Assembly (NCBI GenBank): GCA_965219125.1
Contig: CBDCMO010000002.1
Span: forward strand, 1,178,001-1,242,000
From: JBBSOK01 sp965219125
GTDB taxonomy: Bacteria; Bacteroidota; Bacteroidia; Flavobacteriales; Flavobacteriaceae
Length of the DNA: 64,000 bases
Reading direction: 5' to 3'
In this document: positions 23,493 through 32,282 of the stretch, piece by piece
Layout: each line of letters begins with the position of its first letter
Numbering within the stretch: position 1 is the stretch's first letter
Made by a program: the position numbers and the translations under genes
The notes under the pieces: model-generated
The model's input: only the letters and a program-made list of their open reading frames with translations
What the model was told of the DNA's origin: nothing
Database searches by the model: none

Positions 23493-25685
23493 TTAATTAC
23501 CAACTTCACTGATAAACTTTATTCTATACAATCTAAGTTCTTCGTCTTCATAGTCGCCGTCAAATTCTTTCATTGCGTCTTCAATTTTATCTGTTTTGGC
23601 TTCCATAAAGTAATCGTGGATTTCTTCTTGTTGGTCTTCGTCCAAAATTTCATCTATCCAATAATTGATGTTCAATTTTGTGCCACTATAAACGATTGCT
23701 TCCATTTCCCGAATCAATTCATTCATTTTAAGCCCTTTGGATTTTGAAATATCCGTCAACGCTAATTTTCTATCTACATTTTGAATTATGTACAACTTGT
23801 TAGCGCTATTACTTCCCGTGGATTTTACTACAAAATCGTCAGGTCTAAAAATGTCGTTTTCTTCAACATAATTTTCGATTAATTTGATAAAAGTCTTGCC
23901 GTATCGCTTTGCTTTGCCTTCGCCAACGCCGTGAACATTTGCAAGTTCATCAAGATTTATGGGATATTTAAGCGCCATATCTTCTAAAGAAGGATCTTGA
24001 AATATGACAAATGGCGGCAATTCTAATTTATCGGCAAGTTTCTTTCTTTCGGCTTTTAATAGTTTGAAAAGTTGCTCATCAACCACATCGCCCATTTTTT
24101 CGATGCCTACAATTGTGTCGTCATTAGCTTCTTTAAAACTATGATCTTCGGTCATCATAAAGGTTTCAGGCTTTTTAATGAACATTTTGCCTTTATCACT
24201 TAGATGAATAATTCCGTAGGTTTCAATTTCTTTCCATAGATAACCTGCAACCAAAAGTTGGCGCAAAAGTGCCATCCAATATGCCGCGTCGTGGTCTGAG
24301 CCGGAGCCGAAAAATTCCAACGTATCGGTTCTATGCGATTTTATCATTGCATTTACCTTGCCCACTAGCACGTTTACAACCTCCTTACTTTTATATTGTT
24401 CGTTGGTTTTATCAACTGCTTCCAGCAATTTCAACGCATTTCCTGTAGCTTCGTGTTTCTTTTTTGGATGGCGCATATTATCATCCATCATTCCGCCGTC
24501 GCCAGTTTCGTTGTCAAATTCTTCCCCAAAATAATGAAGAATAAATTTTCTTCGGCTTATACTTGTTTCAGCAAAAGCTACCACTTCCTGTAAAAGGGCT
24601 TGTCCAATTTCCTGTTCGGCGACTGGTTTGCCACTCATAAATTTTTCAAGCTTTTCAATATCCTTATAGCCATAAAACGCCAAACAATGGCCTTCGCCAC
24701 CATCACGGCCTGCGCGACCGGTTTCTTGATAATAGCTTTCAATACTTTTTGGAATGTCGTTATGTATTACAAAGCGCACGTCCGGTTTGTCTATTCCCAT
24801 ACCAAAAGCGATAGTAGCAACCACAACATCCACATCTTCCATTAAGAACATATCTTGATGTTTTACACGGGTTTTACTGTCCAATCCTGCGTGATATGGC
24901 ACCGCTTTTATACCATTTACTTGTAAAATTTGTGCGAGTTCTTCAACTCTTTTTCGGCTTAAACAATAAATTATTCCGCTTTTACCTTCATTCTGTTTCA
25001 CAAAACGTGTAACATCTGCATCTACATTTTTCGTTTTTGGTCTTACTTCATAATATAAATTGGGACGATTAAAGGAAGCTTTAAAAGTATTGGCATCTTG
25101 AATGCCAAGGTTTTTAAGAATATCTTCCTGAACTTTTGGCGTTGCGGTTGCAGTAAGTCCAATAATAGGGATGGTTTCGTCAATCCTCTTTATGATTGCT
25201 CGAAGATTTCTGTATTCCGGCCTAAAGTCGTGTCCCCATTCGCTAATACAATGCGCTTCGTCAATTGCAACGAAAGAAATTTTCACCGATTGTAAAAATT
25301 CGACGTATTCATCCTTGGTAAGACTTTCCGGCGCAACGTACAATAATTTCGTAATGCCGTTTGTAATGTCGCTCATTACCTGCTTTACTTCGGTTTTGTT
25401 TAGGGAAGAATTTAAAACGTGCGCAATACCTTCATTAGGAGAAATGGCGCGAATTGCATCTACTTGATTTTTCATTAAAGCGATTAATGGACTAACCACA
25501 ATCGCTGTTCCTTCAGAAATAATTGCAGGTAGCTGAAAGCATAAACTTTTACCACCACCTGTTGGCATAATAACAAATGTGTTATTGCCGCCAATAATAC
25601 TTTGTATTACCTGCTCTTGTAACCCTTTAAACTGGCTGAAGCCAAAATATTTTTTAAGGTCTGCGTATAAATCAATTTCGCTCAC
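23493..25685 (-). CDS. recQ: ATP-dependent DNA helicase RecQ (zinc-site cysteines absent)
   Basis: A 730-residue RecQ helicase. Helicase motifs are complete: MPTGGGKSLCF (Walker A, residues 40-50), DEAHCISEWGHDFRPEYRNL (from 142), GLTATATP, and the QETGRAGRDG motif VI. The RQC winged helix and a C-terminal HRDC domain (about 600-680) follow. Unusually, the region after SRRKFILHYFGEEF (from about residue 376), where RecQ carries four zinc-binding cysteines, contains none; it reads NETGDGGMMDDNMRHPKKKH. The enzyme unwinds forked DNA with 3'-5' polarity in recombination and repair. It is divergent from kdsD. Confidence 0.95.
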   Translation of the reverse strand: MSEIDLYADLKKYFGFSQFKGLQEQVIQSIIGGNNTFVIMPTGGGKSLCFQLPAIISEGTAIVVSPLIALMKNQVDAIRAISPNEGIAHVLNSSLNKTEVKQVMSDITNGITKLLYVAPESLTKDEYVEFLQSVKISFVAIDEAHCISEWGHDFRPEYRNLRAIIKRIDETIPIIGLTATATPKVQEDILKNLGIQDANTFKASFNRPNLYYEVRPKTKNVDADVTRFVKQNEGKSGIIYCLSRKRVEELAQILQVNGIKAVPYHAGLDSKTRVKHQDMFLMEDVDVVVATIAFGMGIDKPDVRFVIHNDIPKSIESYYQETGRAGRDGGEGHCLAFYGYKDIEKLEKFMSGKPVAEQEIGQALLQEVVAFAETSISRRKFILHYFGEEFDNETGDGGMMDDNMRHPKKKHEATGNALKLLEAVDKTNEQYKSKEVVNVLVGKVNAMIKSHRTDTLEFFGSGSDHDAAYWMALLRQLLVAGYLWKEIETYGIIHLSDKGKMFIKKPETFMMTEDHSFKEANDDTIVGIEKMGDVVDEQLFKLLKAERKKLADKLELPPFVIFQDPSLEDMALKYPINLDELANVHGVGEGKAKRYGKTFIKLIENYVEENDIFRPDDFVVKSTGSNSANKLYIIQNVDRKLALTDISKSKGLKMNELIREMEAIVYSGTKLNINYWIDEILDEDQQEEIHDYFMEAKTDKIEDAMKEFDGDYEDEELRLYRIKFISEVGN

Positions 25686-25731
25686 GCTTCTATATTATTT
25701 TAAAGAAAGTTAGTTTTGCGTTACATTAACA

Positions 25732-25761
25732 TTGTTTGTGTACCTAACAATTGTAAATTTG
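25732..25761 (+). promoter_or_regulatory. Promoter of the kdsD-tatC unit
   Basis: TTG (25732-25734), a 19-base spacer and TAAATTTG then C (25754-25761) form a well-spaced Bacteroidetes promoter. A second box, TAGTTTTGC, lies at 25711-25718. The kdsD start is about 124 bases downstream. Confidence 0.6.
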
Positions 25762-25885
25762 CAACCTTAACTTGAAACGAGCATCTAAATTGTTAAAAGG
25801 AAGATACCGTAGATTAAATTATTTTGTTTACAATCTAAATATACTAATTTCTGAAGGAGTTTCAATCAAATAAAATCATTAAAAT

Positions 25886-26851
25886 TTGCAAGACCAAAAT
25901 CATATAATAAAATTAGCAAAAGAAACGATTGAGATTGAAAGTAAGGCGATAGCAAAATTGGCAGATTTTGTAGATGCCGAATTTGCCGAAGCAGTTACCT
26001 ATATATTTAATAGCAAAGGCCGCGTAATTGTAACTGGCATTGGTAAAAGTGCAAATATTGCCACCAAAATCGTAGCTACCTTAAATAGTACTGGCACACC
26101 TTCAATATTTATGCACGCTGCAGATGCTATTCACGGCGACTTGGGAACAATTCAACAAAATGACACAGTTATCTGTATTTCAAAAAGTGGCAATACGCCC
26201 GAAATAAAAGTTTTGGTGCCTTTAATAAAAGCCATTGGCAATAAGGTTATTGCCATAACCGGAAATAGGGATTCTTTTCTTGGGCAACAAGCCAACTTTG
26301 TTTTAAATGCGTATGTTGAAAAGGAAGCTTGCCCAAATAATCTTGCGCCAACAACAAGTACAACGGCACAATTGGTTATTGGCGATGCGCTGGCGATGTG
26401 TTTGTTGGACCTTCACGGATTTTCAAGTCAAGATTTTGCTAAATTCCATCCTGGCGGATCGTTGGGTAAAAAGCTATATTTACGTGTAAGCGATTTAACT
26501 TCATTGAACGAAAAGCCGCAGGTTGCACCAGATACTAATGTAAAAGATGTGATAATTGAAATTTCAGAAAAACTATTGGGTGTAACCGCCGTTGTTGAAA
26601 ATGACAAAATAATTGGGATTATTACCGATGGTGATTTAAGGCGAATGTTAAGAGAAACAGACAATTTTACGGGATTAACGGCTAAGAATATTATGAGCAA
26701 AAACCCAAAAATAATTGATAATGACGCTATGGCGATAGAGGCAATGGATTTAATGGACAATCACGGAATAACACAACTCTTGGCTGAAGAAAATGGCAAG
26801 TATTGCGGCGTTGTGCATATACATAATTTAACAAAAGAAGGAATTATATAA
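25886..26851 (+). CDS. kdsD: Arabinose-5-phosphate isomerase KdsD (KpsF/GutQ family)
   Basis: A 321-residue protein with a SIS sugar-isomerase domain (about 30-190) and two C-terminal CBS domains (about 200-320). Diagnostic segments are VTGIGKSANIATKIVATLNS, HGDLGTIQQNDTVICISKSG, and FAKFHPGGSLGKKL. It interconverts ribulose-5-phosphate and arabinose-5-phosphate for Kdo synthesis, so it supports lipid A/LPS core assembly. The start is a TTG; an in-frame TAA two codons upstream excludes a longer form. The stop overlaps the tatC start by one base (TAATG). Confidence 0.93.
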   Translation: MQDQNHIIKLAKETIEIESKAIAKLADFVDAEFAEAVTYIFNSKGRVIVTGIGKSANIATKIVATLNSTGTPSIFMHAADAIHGDLGTIQQNDTVICISKSGNTPEIKVLVPLIKAIGNKVIAITGNRDSFLGQQANFVLNAYVEKEACPNNLAPTTSTTAQLVIGDALAMCLLDLHGFSSQDFAKFHPGGSLGKKLYLRVSDLTSLNEKPQVAPDTNVKDVIIEISEKLLGVTAVVENDKIIGIITDGDLRRMLRETDNFTGLTAKNIMSKNPKIIDNDAMAIEAMDLMDNHGITQLLAEENGKYCGVVHIHNLTKEGII

Positions 26852-27705
26852 TGGCTAGAAAAACAAAAGACCGAAGCAAAACTGGAGAAATGTCCTTTTT
26901 AGACCATTTGGAAGAATTGCGCTGGCATTTAATTCGATCTACGGTTGCGGTTGTAGTTTTTGCAGTTGTTGCCTTTATTATGAAGGACTTTATTTTTGAC
27001 ACGTTAATTTTCGGACCTAAAAAAGCAGATTTCATAACCTATAGATTGCTGTGCAGTGTTTCACAATCAATGGGCTTTGATAGTTTTTGCTTTACCGAAT
27101 TACCATTTACAATTCAAAGTCGCGAAATGGCCGGACAGTTTTCCGTTCATATTTGGACCGCGATTACAGCCGGTGTAATTATGGCTTTCCCTTATATTGT
27201 ATATGAATTTTGGAAATTTATCGCGCCGGGACTTAAGGCAAGAGAACGTAATAATAGTCGCGGCTTTATTTTGGTTTCTTCTTTCTTGTTCTTTTTAGGA
27301 GTTTTATTTGGCTATTATGTAATTACGCCATTATCAATAAACTTTTTAGGAACATATCAAGTAAGTAAGGAAGTTACCAATCAATTTGATATTGATAGTT
27401 ATATTTCCCTGGTCAGATCATCTGTTTTGGCAGCGGGAATTGTTTTTCAACTTCCAATTATTATGTACTTTTTAACGAAGATTGGATTGGTTACACCGCA
27501 AATTCTGCGAAAATATAGGAAGATTTCATTGGTGGTTGTATTGATAGTTTCAGCAGTTATAACGCCTCCGGATATTATGAGCCAGGTAATTGTTGCAGTA
27601 CCTATTTTAATTTTATATGAAGTAAGTATTTATATTTCAAAAATTGTGGTTGGCAGACAGAAAAAGGCGGAAATATTGGCGGATAGCGAGGTAGACAATA
27701 GTTAG
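26851..27705 (+). CDS. tatC: Sec-independent twin-arginine translocase subunit TatC
   Basis: A 284-residue inner-membrane protein with six predicted helices. EMSFLDHLEELRWHLIRS is the conserved N-terminal cytosolic motif that binds the twin-arginine signal peptide. AFPYIVYEFWKFIAPGLKARE is the conserved loop/helix segment, and VITPPDIMSQ lies in the last periplasmic loop. It is the receptor of the Tat system that exports folded proteins. TatA/B are not in the window. Translation is coupled to kdsD by a one-base overlap. Confidence 0.95.
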   Translation: MARKTKDRSKTGEMSFLDHLEELRWHLIRSTVAVVVFAVVAFIMKDFIFDTLIFGPKKADFITYRLLCSVSQSMGFDSFCFTELPFTIQSREMAGQFSVHIWTAITAGVIMAFPYIVYEFWKFIAPGLKARERNNSRGFILVSSFLFFLGVLFGYYVITPLSINFLGTYQVSKEVTNQFDIDSYISLVRSSVLAAGIVFQLPIIMYFLTKIGLVTPQILRKYRKISLVVVLIVSAVITPPDIMSQVIVAVPILILYEVSIYISKIVVGRQKKAEILADSEVDNS

Positions 27706-27874
27706 TAGGCAGCCCTTCTACTCCGCTAAGGGACCTTTATATTTGTAAAATTATGGGAAGTTTATATTCTATTAGAATGTTAAATTAAATTGGAAAAAGA
27801 TCATTTTAATTAATTACCTATCTTTTAAACCTTCTAAACCCATCGACCATTTAAACTCATAAACTTTTATTTGA

Positions 27875-28615
27875 ATGAAATTAAAAGCTGAAAATCTTGT
27901 AAAATCGTATAAAGGCCGACAGGTTGTTAAAGGGATAACTGTTGAAGTGAATCAAGGTGAAATTGTTGGTTTGCTTGGTCCAAATGGTGCTGGAAAGACA
28001 ACCTCTTTTTATATGATTGTTGGGCTTATAAAACCAAACGGCGGCAATATATTTTTGGAAGGAACCGAAATTACTAAATACCCTATGTACAAACGTGCCC
28101 AGAATGGGATAGGATATTTGGCGCAAGAAGCATCGGTTTTTAGGAAATTGAGTGTTGAAGATAATATATTAAGTGTTTTACAGCTTACCAAACTTTCCAA
28201 AAAAGAACAGGTTGCTAAAATGAATTCCCTCATTGAAGAATTCGGTTTGGGGCATATTCGTAAAAACCGAGGCGATCTTTTAAGTGGTGGTGAACGAAGA
28301 CGGACCGAAATTGCACGAGCGCTGGCAACCGACCCACATTTTATATTGCTTGACGAACCTTTTGCAGGTGTAGATCCTGTTGCTGTTGAAGATATTCAGC
28401 GCATTATTGCCCAACTTAGAAATAAAAATATAGGCATCTTGATTACCGATCACAATGTACAAGAAACATTAGCGATTACCGATAGAACCTATTTAATGTT
28501 TGAAGGCAGCATTCTAAAACACGGAATTCCGGAAGATCTTGCAGCAGACGAAATGGTACGTAAAGTGTATTTAGGACAGAATTTTGAGTTGCGGAAAAAG
28601 AAGTTGGAGTTTTAG
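27875..28615 (+). CDS. lptB: LPS export ABC transporter ATP-binding protein LptB
   Basis: A 246-residue ATPase. Walker A is GLLGPNGAGKTTSFYMIVG, the signature is LLSGGERRRTEIARALA and Walker B FILLDEPFAGVDPVAVEDIQ with the H-loop in LITDHNVQETL. The FAGVDP and GERRR variants are characteristic of LptB. With LptFG it drives extraction of LPS from the inner membrane. It follows tatC after 169 bases in which no gene is seen, and its presence beside kdsD fits a lipopolysaccharide-biogenesis block. Confidence 0.94.
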   Translation: MKLKAENLVKSYKGRQVVKGITVEVNQGEIVGLLGPNGAGKTTSFYMIVGLIKPNGGNIFLEGTEITKYPMYKRAQNGIGYLAQEASVFRKLSVEDNILSVLQLTKLSKKEQVAKMNSLIEEFGLGHIRKNRGDLLSGGERRRTEIARALATDPHFILLDEPFAGVDPVAVEDIQRIIAQLRNKNIGILITDHNVQETLAITDRTYLMFEGSILKHGIPEDLAADEMVRKVYLGQNFELRKKKLEF

Positions 28616-28883
28616 CTTTTAAAAATTCATTTATCTTTAATTTGTTTCATTAAAACTTTAAAGTGGAATTTGGAAATAAAGAATTTAAATTACTTTTAAT
28701 ATAAATTCTATATTTCTTATTCGGTGTTGGCAAGCGTTTTTTTAATCCAATCCAAAAGTAAGTTTTATTATTTTATTAGATTTTGCTTTTTTTGAAACTA
28801 TACAAACCAAATAAGTGAAAAAGTTTAAGTCAGTTAGTTTATCCAAATCTATCTTTTCTGCGTTTAAATAAAAATTAACCAAC

Positions 28884-29630
28884 CTACTTTTCAGAACTCT
28901 TCCAAAACAAAGACATCAAAATATAAAGTAAAATTATCAAAGGAATCGCTACAAACTTCAGTAGTATTAGGGCAATTACACTTATCAATAAAAACACATA
29001 TCTAATTGCATTGCTCTTAAAATCCCACGTTTTAAATTTTAATGCGAATAAAGGAACTTCAGCATTTAGGAGAAAACAACTTACAATTGTTAATCCTACC
29101 AAAAACCATTTGTTTAAAATAATGTCCTCGGCAAGTTGCGTGTGGTCAAATTGAAGTATTAATGGTAAGCTGACAAGTAAGAGCGTATTTGCTGGTGTTG
29201 GCAGACCAATAAAGCTGGTGGTTTGGCGTGTATCTAAATTAAATTTTGCCAATCTGTATGCAGATGCAACTACAATAAGCAAACCAACCAACGGTAAATA
29301 ATTTAAAAGTGTGGCGTTCCAACTGTCTTTTTCGAGCAATCCAGAAATTGAAAAATAACCGCCGGTTACAGATAAACTTAGCAGTTGCAACATTACAATT
29401 CCCGGAACAATTCCGCTTGTAACCATATCTGCCAAACTATCCAACTGCAAACCTATTTCGCTTTGTGCTTTTAAAAGTCGGGCTGCAAGACCATCAAAAA
29501 AGTCGAAGAAAATTCCGAAGAAAGCAAAGATCCCAGCGTTTAATAAATCGCCAGAAACGGCAAAGATTACAGCCACACAACCGCAAAGCAAATTAAGTGA
29601 TGTTATGGCATTGGGAATTTGCTTTCTCAT
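28884..29630 (-). CDS. pssA: CDP-diacylglycerol-serine O-phosphatidyltransferase PssA
   Basis: A 248-residue membrane enzyme with seven or eight hydrophobic segments. The CDP-alcohol phosphatidyltransferase motif is complete: DGLAARLLKAQSEIGLQLDS followed by LAD, fitting DGx2ARx8Gx3Dx3D. It makes phosphatidylserine, the precursor of phosphatidylethanolamine. It is convergent with lptB; the 268-base gap between them (28616-28883) contains only AT-rich sequence and no gene that can be supported. Divergent from the PorV-like gene. Confidence 0.92.
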   Translation of the reverse strand: MRKQIPNAITSLNLLCGCVAVIFAVSGDLLNAGIFAFFGIFFDFFDGLAARLLKAQSEIGLQLDSLADMVTSGIVPGIVMLQLLSLSVTGGYFSISGLLEKDSWNATLLNYLPLVGLLIVVASAYRLAKFNLDTRQTTSFIGLPTPANTLLLVSLPLILQFDHTQLAEDIILNKWFLVGLTIVSCFLLNAEVPLFALKFKTWDFKSNAIRYVFLLISVIALILLKFVAIPLIILLYILMSLFWKSSEK

Positions 29631-29795
29631 AAAATATTATTTTTGAAGTAATAAATTGTTGTTTTCCACTATTTGTTGCAACTGCTGTAAAAATAGCAAA
29701 GTAATTTCGTCTAAACACTACCAAACACAATATGTGGGCTGTTTTATAGTTTACTATTCTGTAAATTAGTGAGATATTTGCGCAAAATTATACTA

Positions 29796-30863
29796 TTGAA
29801 AAAGAACTTTTTATTTATTTTAATCTTTTCCGGCTGCCTAGCTACCGCTCAAACTGTACGTAAATACAGTAATGAGTTTATGAATATTGGCGTAGATGCT
29901 GCTGCTTTTGGAATGGCAAATGCCGTTACTGCGTCTTCGCGGGATCTAAACTCCGGCTACTGGAATCCTGCAGGTTTGGTGCACGTTGAAGAAAAACAGA
30001 TTTCATTAATGCATGCTTCCTATTTTGCAAATATTGCCAATTATGATTATGCCGCATTTGCAATGCCGCTGGACGATAAGAGTGCGGTTGGTCTATCAAT
30101 AATTCGTTTTGGAGTTGATGATATTTTAAATACAACCCAACTTATTGACGACCAAGGAAATATAGATTATAATAGAATTAGTCTTTTTTCAACTAGCGAT
30201 TACGGTTTTACCTTTTCCTATGCAAGACGATTGCCTTTGGATGGTTTAAATTATGGCGTAAATGCGAAAGTTATTAGACGGGTAATTGGGAAATTTGCCT
30301 CGTCTTGGGGTTTTGGGTTGGATGCAGGAATTCAATTTGAAACAGGCGATTGGAATTTTGGACTTATGGCGCGGGACATTACAACTACATTTAATGCTTG
30401 GAGTATAGATGAAGAACAATTTGCCACAATTGCCGGCGCGGTTGAAGGGCAAAATCAAGATTTACCGGAAACCACTGAAATTACAATTCCAAAGTTACAA
30501 TTGGGAATCTCCCGAAAAATAGTGTACCACTATGATTTTGCACTACTGGCCGAAGTAGATTTAAATGTGCGTTTTGCCCAAACCAATGATATTATTTCAA
30601 CATCTTTTGCAAGCATTACACCTTCTTTGGGGCTGGAATTTTCTTATATAGATTTGGTATATGTGCGCGGTGGCGTTGGTAATTTCCAGAATATTAGACA
30701 GTTGGATAATACAGATTCTGTTGGCTTTCAACCCAATATAGGCGTTGGCTTTAAATATAAAGGCATTCAAATTGACTATGCGTTAACCGATATTGGAGAC
30801 CAAAGCGCGGCACTTTATAGCAATGTATTTTCGTTGAAATTAGATTGGAGTGTTTTTAGGTAG
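29796..30863 (+). CDS. PorV/PorQ family outer-membrane protein
   Basis: About 355 residues from a TTG at 29796 (MKKNFLFILIFSGCLATAQ). A GTG nine codons upstream is less likely because the signal peptide then starts internally. After the signal peptide, SNEFMNIGVDAAAFGMANAV followed by NSGYWNPAGLVH is the PorV/PorQ (FadL-like) N-terminal pattern. The rest alternates polar and hydrophobic residues as in a beta-barrel and ends with an aromatic residue near the C-terminus (SLKLDWSVF). PorV proteins act with the type IX secretion system as shuttles for CTD proteins. This is a paralogue-type member, so the exact role is unsure. The next gene is the Lnb-like protein. Confidence 0.82.
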   Translation: MKKNFLFILIFSGCLATAQTVRKYSNEFMNIGVDAAAFGMANAVTASSRDLNSGYWNPAGLVHVEEKQISLMHASYFANIANYDYAAFAMPLDDKSAVGLSIIRFGVDDILNTTQLIDDQGNIDYNRISLFSTSDYGFTFSYARRLPLDGLNYGVNAKVIRRVIGKFASSWGFGLDAGIQFETGDWNFGLMARDITTTFNAWSIDEEQFATIAGAVEGQNQDLPETTEITIPKLQLGISRKIVYHYDFALLAEVDLNVRFAQTNDIISTSFASITPSLGLEFSYIDLVYVRGGVGNFQNIRQLDNTDSVGFQPNIGVGFKYKGIQIDYALTDIGDQSAALYSNVFSLKLDWSVFR

Positions 30864-30995
30864 CCTTGTAGACGCTAATCATTTCAATTAGATTATTATC
30901 ACTAGTTTTTATTGTTGAAGGAGATATTTCTACTAATTCTTTGATTTTTTTTTCAAATTTTATTCTTGCATTCGTTTTACGAACGCTTCAATCCT

Positions 30996-31003
30996 TATTT
31001 TTG
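30996..31003 (+). promoter_or_regulatory. Candidate -7 box of the Lnb-like gene
   Basis: TATTTTTG then T matches TAnnTTTG. It falls downstream of an in-frame TTG at 30966 and upstream of the TTG at 31050, supporting the latter as translation start. Confidence 0.4.
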
Positions 31004-31049
31004 TGTTTTTAATCTTCATTTTATAAAAATTAATTCTGAATTTATTATT

Positions 31050-32282
31050 TTGAAAAGAAGCTACTTTCTATATTTATCAATCTTTCTAATAGTCATTTCC
31101 GCAAAGGCCCAACAATTTCAACTCACCGAAAATGCCGAAGTTAGTATTTTAACGCTCGGTCCGGGAACAGAATTGAATGATGCCTTTGGCCACAGTGCCT
31201 TCAGAATAAAAGATACTTCAAAGGAAATAGATCAAGTTTTTAATTATGGCGAATATGATTTTAATACGCCTAATTTCTATTTAAAATTTGCACAGGGAAA
31301 ATTGCTTTATCAAATAGGTGAAAATGATTTTCAGCCGTTTTTTGATTATTACGCAAGCCATAATCGAGAGATAAAAGAACAGGTTTTAAACTTCAACCTT
31401 TCAGAAAAACAAAGACTTTACGATTATTTACTGAACAATATTCTACCCGAAAACAAGAAATATAAATATGACTTTTTCTTTGACAATTGTGCAACCAAAA
31501 TGCGGGACGTTTTAGTACAAATTGTTCCCGACAAAATTGATTATAAAAATGATTTTGTTACCGAAGACAAAACTTTTAGGCAATTAATTGATGAAAACGT
31601 GTATTGGAATAGTTGGGGAAGTGTGGGAATTACGGTCCCTTTGGGAGCAATAATTGATAAAAATGCAACTGCGTGGCAATATCAATTTTTGCCAGAGTAT
31701 GTATTTCAAGCAAATGCCACCGCTACTATTTTAAAATCTACTTTTGATGATGGAAATTTAAAATACACTGAAAGTCTAGTTCAAAGTAGTAAGGTATTGT
31801 ACAGCGCCAAAAAATCTGAAAAGAAATCATACTTTTTTACAAGTCCGTTATTTATCCTAAGTTTACTGGCGCTTTTAATAATTGGGATTACAATTGACGA
31901 TTGGCGGAAAGACAAAAGAAGCAGATTTTTGGATACGTCTCTTTTTTTCACAACAGGTATTATTGGAATATTATTGCTTTTGTTATGGTTTGCCACAGAC
32001 CACACAGCAACTGCAAATAACTATAATCTACTTTGGGCCTTTCCAATTAATTTATTTATGGTAATTGCGTATAGCAGAAATTACGTGCGGTTATGGATGC
32101 GGCAATATGCAGTTTTCTGCTTATTGTTATTGGTCTTAATGACGGTGCATTGGTTTACTGGCGTGCAGCATTTTTCTTACGCTATAATCCCCTTAATACT
32201 TGCCTTGGCTTTTAGATATTTATTTTTAGTGGTTTATGCAAAGAAAAATGCGGTAAAACCATTGCAGCCTGTTTTAGGCTAG
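31050..32282 (+). CDS. DUF4105/Lnb-type membrane protein (lipoprotein N-acyltransferase family)
   Basis: About 410 residues from the TTG at 31050 (MKRSYFLYLSIFLIVISAKA), which gives a clean signal peptide; a TTG at 30966 would bury it. The periplasmic domain (about 22-270) shows LGPGTELNDAFGHSAFRIKD, GEYDFNTPNFYLKF and FFDNCATKMRD, the conserved His and Cys motifs of DUF4105. Five hydrophobic helices follow (about 275-400). To my knowledge the Bacteroides lipoprotein N-acyltransferase Lnb belongs to this family, which would make this the triacylating enzyme for lipoproteins. That assignment rests on family resemblance. The stop codon abuts the stop of the convergent sugar transferase gene with no gap. 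Confidence 0.78.
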   Translation: MKRSYFLYLSIFLIVISAKAQQFQLTENAEVSILTLGPGTELNDAFGHSAFRIKDTSKEIDQVFNYGEYDFNTPNFYLKFAQGKLLYQIGENDFQPFFDYYASHNREIKEQVLNFNLSEKQRLYDYLLNNILPENKKYKYDFFFDNCATKMRDVLVQIVPDKIDYKNDFVTEDKTFRQLIDENVYWNSWGSVGITVPLGAIIDKNATAWQYQFLPEYVFQANATATILKSTFDDGNLKYTESLVQSSKVLYSAKKSEKKSYFFTSPLFILSLLALLIIGITIDDWRKDKRSRFLDTSLFFTTGIIGILLLLLWFATDHTATANNYNLLWAFPINLFMVIAYSRNYVRLWMRQYAVFCLLLLVLMTVHWFTGVQHFSYAIIPLILALAFRYLFLVVYAKKNAVKPLQPVLG

